From: Pezizomycotina sp. ARF18 | Lineage: Eukaryota > Ascomycota | Assembly: GCA_002224055.1 (NCBI GenBank) | Contig: AZLU01000029.1 | Coordinates: forward strand, 221,960 to 285,959 | Length of the DNA: 64,000 bases | Direction of reading: 5' to 3' | Shown here: positions 1 through 10,585 of the stretch, piece after piece | How positions within the stretch are numbered: position 1 is the first letter of the stretch | Layout of the letters: each line of letters begins with the position of its first letter | Position numbers and translations under genes: made by a program | Notes under the pieces: generated by a model | Seen by the model: the letters and a program-made list of their open reading frames with translations, nothing else | Told to the model about the DNA's origin: nothing | Databases searched by the model: none

Positions 1-2171
1 GTCGAATCCCACGACGCGCTGTAAGAAAATGTGTAGTTTGGGATGCGACTCCGGATTTTTAGTGACTTCGAATAAAGGTTTGAAGAGGTTTATGACGACC
101 TGCTCGAAGTTATCAACCAGATTCGTAGATTTATAAACGTCGTATAAACGAGGCACTTGTATGAGCCAGCGGACGTTGTGCGAGAAGAGCTTGTTGTCGA
201 CGACCCATGCGGCCAGCTTGTCCCACTCGCTCTCGGAGCGGCCGTAGATGGATATGCGGTACTCGGCCATCTGGTACTTCGACGCCTCCAGATCCGAAAA
301 CACCTCCCGCGTGATCTCAGCCAAATACCTCCCGTTGATAAAATTATCCGTCTTCAAAAAAATAGTACGAAGTCGCGACTCCCCGACGGGATTATACTTC
401 AAATTAAACTTATCGAACCGATGAAACGAGTCCGTGTGCGCGTGCATGTCCAGCGTATCGATACTCAAATCGTACGCGGTTAGATTAATACTGTCGAACA
501 CTCCTGCAGCGTCAAATACTTCCCGTCGCGGAACATGACGACTTCGTCCTGGCACTTCTTCATCTTCGATTTAATGAAGCGGAGTAATGCTTCTGGTTCA
601 TGCAGGCGGAGTGGTGGACGTGCGTGTCCACCTTACGCACGTTGTAAAAATCACGGTGGGGTACGCGCTTCGAGTCCGCCATTTCTTGGTACTCGTTGAG
701 GAGGAAGTACAGGTTCCATTTCCCTTCGAGGTAGGAAAGGCGGCGGAAGGCGAAGGATTTGCTGGGGCCGTCGGAGCTGATGTCGAGCACTTTTTCGAGG
801 TCCATGTAGTACTCTTTGATCGTGGGTATTCCGACGATGGGGACGTCGGCGTCGAGAGCTACAAAAATTAGCACCACATAATCCCATTCTAGCTCAAGAA
901 ACATAGTAGAGAAAAGTCTTACCTTTCTTGTTTTCGTAAACTTGGAAAACACCCGTCTCGTCCAACCTGAACTCCATCTCGCCCTGTTCCGGTATCTCGC
1001 ACTCCTCCAATACAAAACCGCCTCCTATTCCGGGCGCAGGCTTCTTCGGCGCGGGCTCGCTCGACAGCACCTGTGAGCCTCGGGCACCCACACTGGCGGT
1101 GGCGGCGGCGGGTACACGTTCCACGACGGCTCATCCTTGGGATTATCCGTCGGCCGCTGCAGCGACAACCTAATATACTTGTGGCGCAGGTCCAGGATCT
1201 TCTGTATGTTCGTGTATATCGTCGTGAGCTCGGCGGTTAATCCCGTATCTGCTTCCCGTCAGCACAATCTAACTTCTACCACCCCATCAATTTATTTATT
1301 TTGTATTTTTGGGAGAGTGGTGTACGTACTGGGAGCGTATCCCGCCACATTCCCCGGTCCCGCATTAACCCCCTCGAACCCTTCCATCTTCGGCGCCTGC
1401 ACGCTCGTATCCGCTGCCGCTTTTCCGGCATCTACCATACCCAACGGCGCGCCGGCGCCCTTCTGCATGCTCTTCACGCTACCCGTCCTGCTGACGCCCT
1501 GCTTCCGACGTGGTGTCCGTAATGGAAATGCGGCGCCGCTTTGCTGCATCTGCAATTGAATCTGCTGCTCGACGGGACTCAACGGCCCACCAACAACAGG
1601 GAAAGTAGACGAGTGCCGCGGGTGTAAAGCCGGCGAATGCGACGCGATTCGTTCCCCATGCCACCGCCGCGCGACTGCTGGTAGAACAACTTCGCGTCTG
1701 AGTGCTTAAACGTGCGGTCCTCAGCGTAATCGTAGAAGGCGCTCTTGCGCTCGTTCGAGGTGATCCGCCGCCTAGCGCGACATCGCTCCGTTCGACGGGA
1801 GGGGAAATGGGTACGCCGTCGGCGGTGGTATCCGGGGGTGAACTATTACTGGTATCCGTAGGTCGTTCCTCCGCCATGCCCAGCGGGGACTTGCCGTGCC
1901 CGTGGTGGTGCGTGTGGTGGCCGTGGAGTGAGAAGTCGTCGTCGGATTCCGGATCGCGCTCACGTGGGTCGGTAGGAGGGAAGGGAGGACGAGGTGGAAC
2001 CCTCGGGTGAGAAGGAGGTCGTTCCTGCTGGGAGAAATTCCCTTCCTGTGTAGAAGCGGTGGAGTGGGAAAGTTAGCAGGACTTTTTTTAAGCTTCGGTG
2101 CCAATCCGACAACCTTTTTATCTTCAATTCAACGACACTGACGAGAGCTTTGCGGATAACTTACCTGCCAT
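1..2171 (-). CDS. AMD1: AMP deaminase (AMPD), 3' end beyond left edge
   Basis: AMP deaminase converts AMP to IMP and ammonia in the cytosolic purine nucleotide cycle. The minus strand reads the family core: [14 protein letters not shown], an acidic ECEIP segment, [30 protein letters not shown], then the zinc-site motif [14 protein letters not shown] near 600-645, followed by [17 protein letters not shown] and further family sequence to the left edge. The catalytic C-terminal half is outside the window. Introns fit at 2164-2046 (GTAAGT, CTAAC, CACAG), 1329-1249 (GTACGT) and 922-859 (GTAAGA, TAG). The start is a 7-nt first exon (ATGGCAG) at 2171. The frame changes near 1765, 1660, 1085, 577 and 503; the last three each correspond to one base missing from a short run. 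I read these as sequencing errors in an essential gene. Family identity is very secure; exact N-terminus is less so. Confidence 0.95.
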
Positions 2172-3618
2172 TGAATCCTGATTTTTCCTTCCTTCTTTAC
2201 ACGTTTCGAGACGATTGGTCTGTAGCTCTAGCTGTTCGACGCTTCTTTTCGATGACGAGGTTTGGTGATACAAGAATTGACAATGACCGGATTAGGGAGG
2301 ATGGAAAAAATAGCCAGGTAGGTCCTTTTTTTTCGATCAGAGCAAATTTGTACGACAAAGGAAGATCGAGAGAACAGGAGGCCACGATCAGTTATATATA
2401 CGAACCGTAACACCAGGGTAAGAAGCCTGGGAGAAGGAATTGACCAATTGTCGCGATAATAGCTTGATTGGTCGGTGGATGAATTTGGGGAAGGTCAGGT
2501 GGCCGCCGTTGAAGTGTTTCTGATTTATGGGTAAGAGTCGTAAGTCGTTCATGCAGTCACCGGCCTCTCGTATTCCTTTGGGGAAGCTGCAGCTGGGCGT
2601 ACAGGGAAAAGGGACCCACACACAGAACACAACGAGAGCTGGAAATGCCCGCAAAAAAATTGCCCCTTCTTTTTTTTTTTTAAAAAAAAAGCTTCTATAA
2701 TATCCGGAGAAAAATGACGCAAATCGCCCCAGAAAAGGATCGGAAAAATCAGAAGCTTGAAAAGAAGGTCTCGAGTAGTTTATTCGAATTGAAAGAATTG
2801 GAAAAGTAGATGTTTTCTATGTATTTAAACGTATTTTGCTAAGTAGAAATTTGCTGTGAAATATTTTCACTCTCGCAGTGAAATTCCTTCTCGCTTTTTT
2901 TTTTTTTTTTCTCCTTTTTATCTGGGGGAGTTCCCCTGAATGCTCGATACCGGTTCCTAATTGCTTATTTTAGGGGATCGTCGGGGACCTCCGGCGCGGT
3001 GGGGGGACTTAGCCGTGGAAGCTTCGGTGCTTTAGTGCCGCAAATTCTACTGCGACTCATTGGGGAGAGTTTCGCAAGCCAAGACCGGGTGTCGCAGTTG
3101 CCCAAGTTTATACCGTGTTTAGGGTTTTCTCAACGTAGATGTTGATCTAGCTTGGGAGGGTTGGAAGTCAACGTTTCTAGAGACAAGGATAAACAGAAAT
3201 TTTTTTTTTTCTACAACAGCTTCTAGCTCCTCCTACAGGGAGGAGGTCGAGATACAGAAGCAGGAACGAAAATGTCACTATTAATAGTTACTATTAAAAC
3301 GTCAAGGTGAAAAAGCAAGATAGTTAAATGTGACAAGGATTAGGTCGAATCACATCTGTGGGTTAAATCACAACGAGCGAAATTGAGAAGCCTCGTAAAA
3401 GACCGCAAAAAAATGAAGCCGTGCTTCTCTCATTTATTAACAAAAGCACATGATCTATCGAAACCTTTTTTTTTTTTTTTTTTTTTTTTGTTTCACTTCG
3501 AGCAAGTTATATGCTTTTTTGATGACGCTAACTTAAGAAAAGAGATATCCTCCCCAGTATTGCAGTATCTCAGTTACCGCGCGTAAATAATAAAACCATG
3601 ACCGTAACGGGAATTCGT
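2172..3618. other. gene-free stretch between AMPD and glutaredoxin
   Basis: No ORF here resembles a protein. It holds several A/T homopolymers (2668-2690, 2897-2910, 3199-3210, 3465-3489) and would contain the AMPD promoter at its left end and the glutaredoxin 3' end at its right. Confidence 0.6.
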
Positions 3619-4449
3619 TTAAGCATTGATAGACTGATCCTTCAAGAAATCCGCGTTGTTCTCGAACTCCTCCTTGACCTGATGGTGATAAAACGAATCT
3701 AATTAGCAAAACACCAGCAATCGCAAAGACAGAAGGGAATTAACTCACGATATCCAACCCCCCAACCAGCTCCCCTTATGATAAAGCTGGGGGTACGTCG
3801 GCCAGTCGCTAAACTTCTTCAGCCCCTGCCTGACATCATCGTCCTTCAAAATATTAAAAAACCCATACCTAATCCCCCTCTCCCTTAACATGCCCACGAG
3901 CTGCCTGCTAACCCGCACTCCGGCGCCGCCGGCGTCCCCTTCATAAACAACATCACCGGCGCGGCGCTAACGAGCTTCGACAACCTATCGTTCAGCGATT
4001 CTTCTTCGACGGGCTCTTCTACTCCTCCATTGTATCATCTCCGCCGCTAGCTCCATTAGCTTGCGGCGGCGCAGTAGTACTTTGCTGCGGCGGGAGCGAT
4101 TGCGTCGTGCTACCGCTGCCGCCGGACCTAGCGCGCTCGATGGCGTCTTTGAGCTCTTTCGGATCGGCGCCGGATACTTTTCCCACGATTCCGTTGTTCC
4201 TGATGAGGACGAAGTAAGGGACGGCGGCGACTTCATACCGCTCGGAGACGTCGGGGATGTCTTCGGCGTTGACGGAGATGTAGGTTGTGGAGCTGTTGTC
4301 GGAGAGGGCGATGGCGGAGAAGACCTGGTTCATTTGCTTGCAGGGGGCGGCCCAGGGTGTGGAAGGATAGGGCGATGAGGACGTCGGGGGCACGAGGAGA
4401 GGATGGCGTTGAAGGTTTCGACGGTGTCGGGGGTTTGGACTTCTGGCAT
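3619..4449 (-). CDS. monothiol glutaredoxin, Grx3/Grx4 (PICOT) type
   Basis: Multidomain monothiol glutaredoxins bind a glutathione-ligated Fe-S cluster and act in cytosolic and nuclear iron sensing and Fe-S delivery. The N-terminal thioredoxin-like domain starts at [17 protein letters not shown] (4449), carries WAAPCKQM in place of the classic WCGPC, and continues through [17 protein letters not shown] Gln/Ser/Ala-rich linker follows. The glutaredoxin domain reads [17 protein letters not shown], then [18 protein letters not shown] and [11 protein letters not shown]. The last exon, [19 protein letters not shown], is joined across an intron at 3748-3679 (GTGAGT to CAG). Frame changes inside CGFS (one T missing from TTT), before VGGLDI (one G missing from GGGG) and twice near 4370-4400 look like homopolymer errors. 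One Trx plus one Grx domain is the usual fungal form. Confidence 0.92.
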
Positions 4450-5976
4450 TTTGGGCGGTGAGGGTTGGATAGAGGGTTGGATAGAGGGTTTGAAGGTTGT
4501 GAAGGTCGGATGGTGGGGCTTGAAGAAGGGGAGCTCGGAGGACTGAGCTAGCTGTTAGGAGAGCAAAGGACGCTTTTTCGATCAGGAAGTGACTTGGATA
4601 AACAGAAGATTGACGATACAAGGACTCGTGATATTAGTTGAGGGAGGTTGAGGGAAATAATTTGTTGAAGAGATTGGTTGAGGTAGGACAGAAATGATTG
4701 ACCATATATAATAATAGAGAGCTTTGGCTTTGTCCTCAGCGCTTCCTCTTCTTTTTGGTGGGGCAGAATTTCGGTGAAAAATTGCGCGATAATTTTCGGC
4801 CGTTGCAGCGAAAAACAAAGGAGGAGCGGAATAAGCCGAAAGATAGGTGAATTTATACGCCTAGGCGGCGTATTTCTCAGCACCAGAGAACAGCTCTCTA
4901 TTCGCCGCCAGACGTCTAGCACTCCAGACAGTCACGATGTGTATCCCTACTGCAGTTATTCAATCTGGTATAACCCATTGTAAGGATGGTTGGTTGACTT
5001 GTGGAAATGTTATATCTACGTATCATATTGGCTTCAAATAAAATACCTTTTCGAAATTCTAGATCGCCCGTTGCATATCCATATTCAACCTCCCGATGCT
5101 ATGGCGACTTTGTATAATTATTGGAAAAGCAATCAAATCGATATTATTTCTCTTAAACCAAAAGCTTAGGATCTACTTTACGACTCCAAAGTAGGGCCAA
5201 ATATCCTCGCATGCGTTAATAATGGTTCATATTCCTAAGTTGCCTAATGTGGCGCTTTAGTCCGGAGATCCTTCTGCGTCCGCGAAGGAAGGATCTAGAC
5301 ACATGCAAGGCCATATTACAGCGATATGGTTTTGATTCGTGAGCCATACTGTGAAATAGTATACGCACGAAAGCCATGCAAGGCTAAGTTTCGTTTACTA
5401 GATTAGCTAAAAGCAATAATACTCTTCGTCGCCTTTCCCGAACTCTCTATGTCCTTAGTATAGGAAATATTATAAGGTATTTTCATGTTATATCGCAATT
5501 GTGAAATCTCGATTCCTAAGGGGAAAATGCTGCTCTTTTTGCCTCGTTGTCGTTATGTGCTCTGTGAAACCTGGCATAACGAGGCTATACGTGGGATTTC
5601 AATGAAAAGCGAGGAGTTCACATTATGAGGACGGCGGTGAATACTACTATGACGGTAGAGGGAGTTTGCTTAGAGTAGTGTGCTTGGAAGTGGGGAGAGG
5701 GAAGAGGATATCGCGAGATTATAGTATCTTCTGATCCGCATATTACAGACCCATTTGCGTACATGAAAGCAGAGTATACTCAATGAGAATATATCTTCTG
5801 GCACTTGGAACAACCAAGATTTTTTTCTAAAAAAAAAAAAAAAAAGAAAGAAAGATTTTGGCTCGAAGTCCGGTATATACAGACGTTGTCGTTCTGAAAA
5901 CATCAATTAAATAGGGGGTTTTGCGCGAGGAGAAAGGAGTTGTAGGGGGAAGAAAAAAGTTTGATCTAGTCCTGAA
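4450..5976. other. gene-free stretch with a perfect hairpin
   Basis: Minus-strand ORFs near 4548-4922 overlap the glutaredoxin upstream region and show no recognisable protein. The stretch contains a 9-bp perfect inverted repeat at 5266-5296 and two copies of CATGCAAGGC at 5302 and 5375 (see separate entries), plus an A-run at 5828-5844. Confidence 0.55.
5266..5296. repeat. perfect 9-bp inverted repeat, 13-nt loop
   Basis: AGATCCTTC at 5266-5274 is matched by its reverse complement GAAGGATCT at 5288-5296. A few bases on, CCATAT and ATATGG form a second short inverted repeat at about 5311-5329. No T-run follows, so this is not an obvious terminator. Confidence 0.6.
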
Positions 5977-6731
5977 CTACGGGTTCCAATTATCACCGCC
6001 GTTAGTTTCCAGGAGGTTGAAGTGCGCGTTGATTAGCTGTTTTAGGTTCGCAAGATACTGGTTCATTGCCGCTTGCCCTTGAAGCTGAATAGCTGCGATT
6101 GCGTCCCGGTTGGCTATCCGACGGTTGTTGAAGTCATCTTCGGTAAGTAGGTGAAGGTTATTGGGGAGGACGTGCGGGTTATTTATCGTTAGGCTGTTCA
6201 GGATGTCTTGGGGCAGCAACCCGTCGGTGCTAAGGTTTTTGATATACTGCTTGTAGAATTCAATTCGGTAACCTTGATGAGTCGTCACGTTGGCATACAG
6301 CCTGTGACGGATAAATTCAGGGGTAAGCTTTTTGACGTAATCTCTTAACGGATCCGGGATCAAAGTGGCCGAATTAGTTTGGCCAATCTGGTTGAGATTA
6401 GTTTTGAGCGTCTGTTCTTCCACTCCTAAAAATATGGCGGCTCCTTTGGAGTTGCTCTGATTCAGTGCCCAAGCTGCCGCTGCCCTCTCTATTGGGTTGA
6501 AGAACAGCTCCCAACTCCTATCGTGGCTTGTCTTGAGCCTTCCTTGGTTGAGGCCGGGACTAACGTAGATTTTCGCAAGATCGGAGTTAGATTGGCAGCT
6601 TTGAAATAGTCCTTGTACTTCGAGGAAAATATGTGGTGAAGCTGGCCGGCAACCACGCCTAATGGCGGCGATTGCGTGATCAAGTCACTTGCTAGCTGCG
6701 CGTCTTGATCTGTGAAGGCGTTTGGATTCAT
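5977..6731 (-). CDS. hypothetical protein, unrecognised family
   Basis: Two adjacent minus-strand ORFs form one gene model of about 250 codons. The first starts at MNPNAFTDQDAQLASDLITQ (6731); the second ends at TNGGDNWNP (5977). The link reads SPGLNQGRLKTSHDRSWELF and FNPIERAAAAWALNQSNSKG with one frame change near 6570. The product is soluble-looking, rich in Asn, Gln and Leu, with a probable helical C-terminal half (IAAIQLQGQAAMNQYLANLK). There is no signal peptide, membrane segment or motif I know. A T/A homopolymer of about 28 bases lies just upstream (6817-6844), so the promoter is probably short or the 5' end is missing. Amino-acid composition and length argue for a real gene; function is unknown. 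Confidence 0.6.
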
Positions 6732-6816
6732 GAGAGGTCCTTTGACTTATCAAGGTTTAATAAAAAAAAATACTCGTATGTGCAACAACTGCTCTAGTTG
6801 AATCAAGAATTCTGGG

Positions 6817-6847
<31 letters not shown>

Positions 6848-6856
6848 AGAGAGAAG
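6817..6856. repeat. poly-A run (about 28) followed by GA repeats
   Basis: An uninterrupted A-run from 6817 to 6844 continues into GAGAGAGAGA. It could be simple slippage or the tail of an old retroposed copy; no SINE or LINE body is recognisable beside it. Confidence 0.85.
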
Positions 6857-7013
6857 AAGAGGTTTTTATGATTTAAGTACAAGGCCGTGAACAAACCTTT
6901 ATAAACTGGGTATAGCTTTCTTCGTCGAGTTCTTGCTCGTAAGTCTAAATCCGCGCTGATGAGTAGAAGGGGCGTTATATTTTAAGTGTGGTAAACTTGG
7001 AAATTGACTATAG

Positions 7014-7307
7014 TCATTGACTTTTGAACGGTTTTATTGTAGGCAGATGGATGCTTTGAACGGAGGGGATAATCTCAAGGAATTTCCCTACTTTAAATAG
7101 CCGCGATGTAGTCAAGGAACTATGGACGATAAAGAGCGAGGGAACATGGTCTCCATTCGTGGCTACCCATTCTTCTTTGTCATATACCAGCTCTCCGAGC
7201 TCGAAGTCTATTACAAGATGTTCTTTTATTCCGACATTTGCATTTGTGGGACTACAACAAATACGCAAATACTTCGGGTATCTTAGTAATAGTATTTTCA
7301 TAAACAT
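7014..7307 (-). CDS. small hypothetical ORF, doubtful
   Basis: A 97-codon ORF (MFMKILLLRYPKYLRICC...) with a mildly acidic middle (DFELGELVYDKEEWVATNGD). It resembles no family I know. It could be a stand-alone small gene, an exon, or chance. Its only support is its length in AT-moderate DNA. Confidence 0.25.
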   Translation of the reverse strand: MFMKILLLRYPKYLRICCSPTNANVGIKEHLVIDFELGELVYDKEEWVATNGDHVPSLFIVHSSLTTSRLFKVGKFLEIIPSVQSIHLPTIKPFKSQ

Positions 7308-7469
7308 GTAGATAATTTTTGATCATGAGACAACGCCCTGCACACCTCTCTTCCAAACGGCGTTTTGGAGAGCATGGAAATGATATTACGAAGTTGCTTG
7401 AACTTTCTTACAAAACCAGTGGTAGGCTAAAATTGACGCCCAATATCCTCAGGGAACATTATGCAGGCG

Positions 7470-7650
7470 CGGTCTGAATCGTAACGTAATATTAACCCAG
7501 CATCCTCACCCGCCGTCAACATTTTAAACCGGGCCTTGCATGCGTCTGTTCAACGCATGCGACGTGACAATCAGCCCCACCGCTTGAGTCTAGAATCTCT
7601 AAATAAATCCTCAGTACCATACAAGTGCCTGAGCAAAAATGGTTCTTTAC
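7470..7650. repeat. diverged direct repeat, copy 1
   Basis: This segment aligns with 9226-9410 on the same strand. Shared words in order are CGGTCTG, CTCACC, an ACCGG[G/A]CCTTGCATGC block, TCT-TT, CATGCG, CTTG and AGAATCT. Copy 1 is about 10-15 bp longer between CATGCG and CTTG. The two copies flank the short-form membrane gene at 7918-9044. Confidence 0.6.
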
Positions 7651-7917
7651 AATTTTAGGATATTCATGGCGAGAGGATTTGCTCTGGTTCATGCTTATGT
7701 TTCACGCAGGGGTAGAATAAGCAGGTTGAACTCTCCTACATGACTGAAGATTAATAGTCATCTGAGATGCATCAAGGGTACGAACCTGTGAGTCTCTCAG
7801 CGGAGGATGAAGAATACCTGACGTTTTTCTACTTTTTCATACTTATAATGTGTTAACAGTTCTAGAACCGCTAAAATGTATTTTGTCATACAAGCAGATA
7901 AAGACGAATATATTGAG

Positions 7918-9044
7918 CTACTCCCATTTTATAATCTTAGGTATAGTAGGCGCCATCTCTCGGCTTGCGTACTTCAGAATCCAGCCCAGGCCCAGTATGC
8001 CGGGGCTAACCTCGCCGTACCTCACCTGCTTGTCACCGAGGTGGTCAATCAAATCCTCCAGCGTAACATTCAACCTCTGACCGGCCTTCATCAGGCAGAG
8101 CTCTGATTGCTGCACCTGGTTCATGGCGTCAGCCATCTCGAAAGGCGACAGGCTAGTATTACGGCCGATCTTCCAGTAGCGCCAGAAAAGTGAAGTTGTG
8201 CATGCAACACTTAGAAGTATTACGGCGGCGGCTGCAGCGACATATTTACGGTTAGTGCTGTGAACGGCCCTGGTGGCGCGGTACCGGTCACTCGGGATGT
8301 TCGGTCAATTGCGCAGCTGAACCGTTGTGTGGAAACGCAATATTTAAAATTCGCCACTAACGTCTTCGGTCCGAAAAGAGCGTAGCGATTCGTGATGTCC
8401 CAATCGCTGCCTGAACCCTGATTATGCTAGACCCCTGCGAGAGGGCCCACGGCGCCGAAGATAGTAAACAAGGCTATATACACACGACCAGTTAAATAAT
8501 TTGAGATTTTTCACCATGGCAGTGACGCTCCTACCCGCTTCGTAATTGTGGTTTAGCTCCTGAGGCCCTTCCCGTGTATAGCCTGCACCCACCGGTATAC
8601 CGTGAGTGACTCTACGAAAGCCAGTGCCAACAGCTTGCCGGCCAAGAAGACAAAGCTGGATATCCATATGTTTACAGTAATGGTGCCGTGCTTTTCTTTA
8701 CCCTTGAAACTCGTAGTCCACGAGCACCAGACGTCATACCCCTCGTCAGACAGAGCTACGGTACAGAGAATTGCAACGCTCAGTAGTATGACGGAGACTA
8801 GGGCGATCGCACTCAGTCATGGAAAGCGTGCTTTGGTATCTGTCTTCCATGGCCTCGCGATAGGTTCCTTTTCATCTGCGATGGTACCGTGCTTGCGAGC
8901 AACGACACGTTTCCGTCTGAAGTTGGAACTGATTTCATTCGGCGTGTCGTTAGCACCATCCTGATTACGCTCCATGATAAAGGAAGAGAATAACATACCA
9001 ATAGCCTTGGTTTGATCACGGATCCTCAATTTAGACTTTATCAT
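7918..9044 (-). CDS. short-form fungal multi-pass membrane protein, probably degraded
   Basis: This is a member of a large uncharacterised Pezizomycotina membrane family. The N-terminal cytosolic part (ISSNFRRKRVVARKHGTIAD) leads to a membrane helix (LSAIALVSVILLSVAILCTV), the conserved IWISSFVFLAGKLLALAF helix with YRWVQAIHGKGLR, and NHNYEAGRSVTAMVKNLKLF. A short ectodomain piece follows (SDWDITNRYALFGPKTLV, FKYCVSTQRFSC). The C-terminus has a last helix (KYVAAAAAVILLSVACTTSL) and the family tail FWRYWKIGRNTSLSPFEMAD, then LGDKQVRYGEVSPG. Family members are usually far longer, so much of the ectodomain appears to be missing. An in-frame TGA precedes LSAIAL (about 8817-8820), and several frame changes follow. 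It may be a decayed copy; family placement is from memory of conserved motifs. Confidence 0.6.
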
Positions 9045-9225
9045 CCATTTTTGAAGTATTGATAAGTTAACTCAAGGTTTTAGAATATGAAATTATATAC
9101 CTCCTAAACGGCGGGAACGAGACTCAACAGCAGAGAATTAACGAACATGCTAATAAATTCCTAGATAGGCGTCAAGATATATTTCCAAACCGAGGAATGT
9201 ACGAATATCCATAGTAATGAGTTAT

Positions 9226-9410
9226 CTGTTTTGAGTGCACGGTCTGGATGAGTCTATATCGCTAATCGAAGCGACTGGCGTTCTCACCACCGTCCATATT
9301 TCGAACCGGACCTTGCATGCCTCTATTTCACACATGCGGAATTCAGCTTGTGAATCCAGAATCTACAAGTAAACGAATAGTATTACACAAAAGCCCAAGC
9401 AAGAGGTTCG
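9226..9410. repeat. diverged direct repeat, copy 2
   Basis: Partner of 7470-7650, with the same order of shared words including ACCTTGCATGC at about 9311 and CATGCG at about 9333. It lies just upstream of the membrane gene, while copy 1 lies just downstream. Confidence 0.6.
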
Positions 9411-10585
9411 TTGTGGTGCTATACTGCTGGAGCTATTATAAGCCAGTGAATTATCGCACTTACGTTCTTAGACGGTGTCGAATTGCAAATTAGCCATTCA
9501 CGAGAACTGGAAATTACTACTGGGATTTTCGAAAACAACCTCAACTCTACGAGCCGCCCTCTAAGTATCCTCATCTTTTGTAATTCTCGCCACTGCTGAA
9601 CAGCTTACACGATAAAACGATAAATATAACGCATTTATTTGCAGCAGAATCAGCGGCCTCTTGGAGTGTTTTCGGGCACATCGGTTTTCTGTTGCCCTCT
9701 GGCTAATTTTCGCCTGTGGATTCATTGAGAGCTTTATTGGTCCATGAAATTGGCGTTCGGAATTTACCATGAGCGCGCAGCTGCAGGAAAGCTTCAAACT
9801 TCCTCCCGCCGCACTTTACAGTAGCGGATTCAGATGAGCATGAGCCATACTTCTGGATTAGTGACTTCGCAACGGTAAGCCTTGAATTATTCGGATATTC
9901 ATTCTATTGGCGATAAAACGTGTAGAAAAGAATGACGGTGAAGCTAGGGCACTCATCGCTATCGCATAGTCCCCCGTTTGATAACGATGCATGGAACAAA
10001 GAATGCGACTGACTTGGTACCGCATCAAATTTTGGATACTTCTTTTTCTTAGCCCCTAACTAGGCAATCGATATTTGTTTATTGTTCGAGGTGATTTTGG
10101 AGTTTGTAGCTAGCTTAGGGTATCCACAGAGCAACTGGAGTTAAGCGTATGAACTTGTTTAGTAGATTATGGAGTTTGAGTAAAGATACCTAGAACTATT
10201 TGACAATAATCGAAGGTAGAGTTCTCTTGATCTCTTCTGATACTCTGATTCGTTTATAAGATATCCTTCTTTCCCCTTCACGCGACAAGACAGAATTTGA
10301 CAAAGAGAGCGGTAAATAAAGATCACGCTTGTCCTCGTACCTAAGTCGTGTTAATTTCAATTTTCTACTTAAAATGTCGTTGATTTACGCCGAAGCCTCC
10401 TTTTCGTGGCTGGATAATATAGGCCCCATCAACGGCTTCATGCATATGCAGCTTACTGGCGCTTAGCTATAGATGGCTCTAAAAATTTCCCCCGCGTTTT
10501 AAATGCAAAACCGGCAGAGAAGGCTCTAATTTCATTTGGCCATTCTCTCGTAATTTCACGAGCGCGACCTTAAACATAGAAAAGG
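9411..10585. other. gene-free stretch upstream of the repeat-rich protein
   Basis: A 78-codon minus-strand ORF at 9561-9797 has no recognisable features. Otherwise I see no gene. The right end would carry the promoter of the plus-strand gene starting at 10586. Confidence 0.5.

Noticed and set aside
1137-2010. Plus-strand ORFs over the AMPD N-terminus
   Set aside because: Antisense shadows of the AMPD exons; the minus strand carries the conserved protein and splice sites.
1-4449. AMPD and glutaredoxin as pseudogenes
   Set aside because: The frame changes are mostly one-base losses in homopolymers, while motifs and introns are well preserved; sequencing error is simpler.
9561-9797. 78-codon minus-strand ORF
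   Set aside because: No motif, neighbour relation or splice support.
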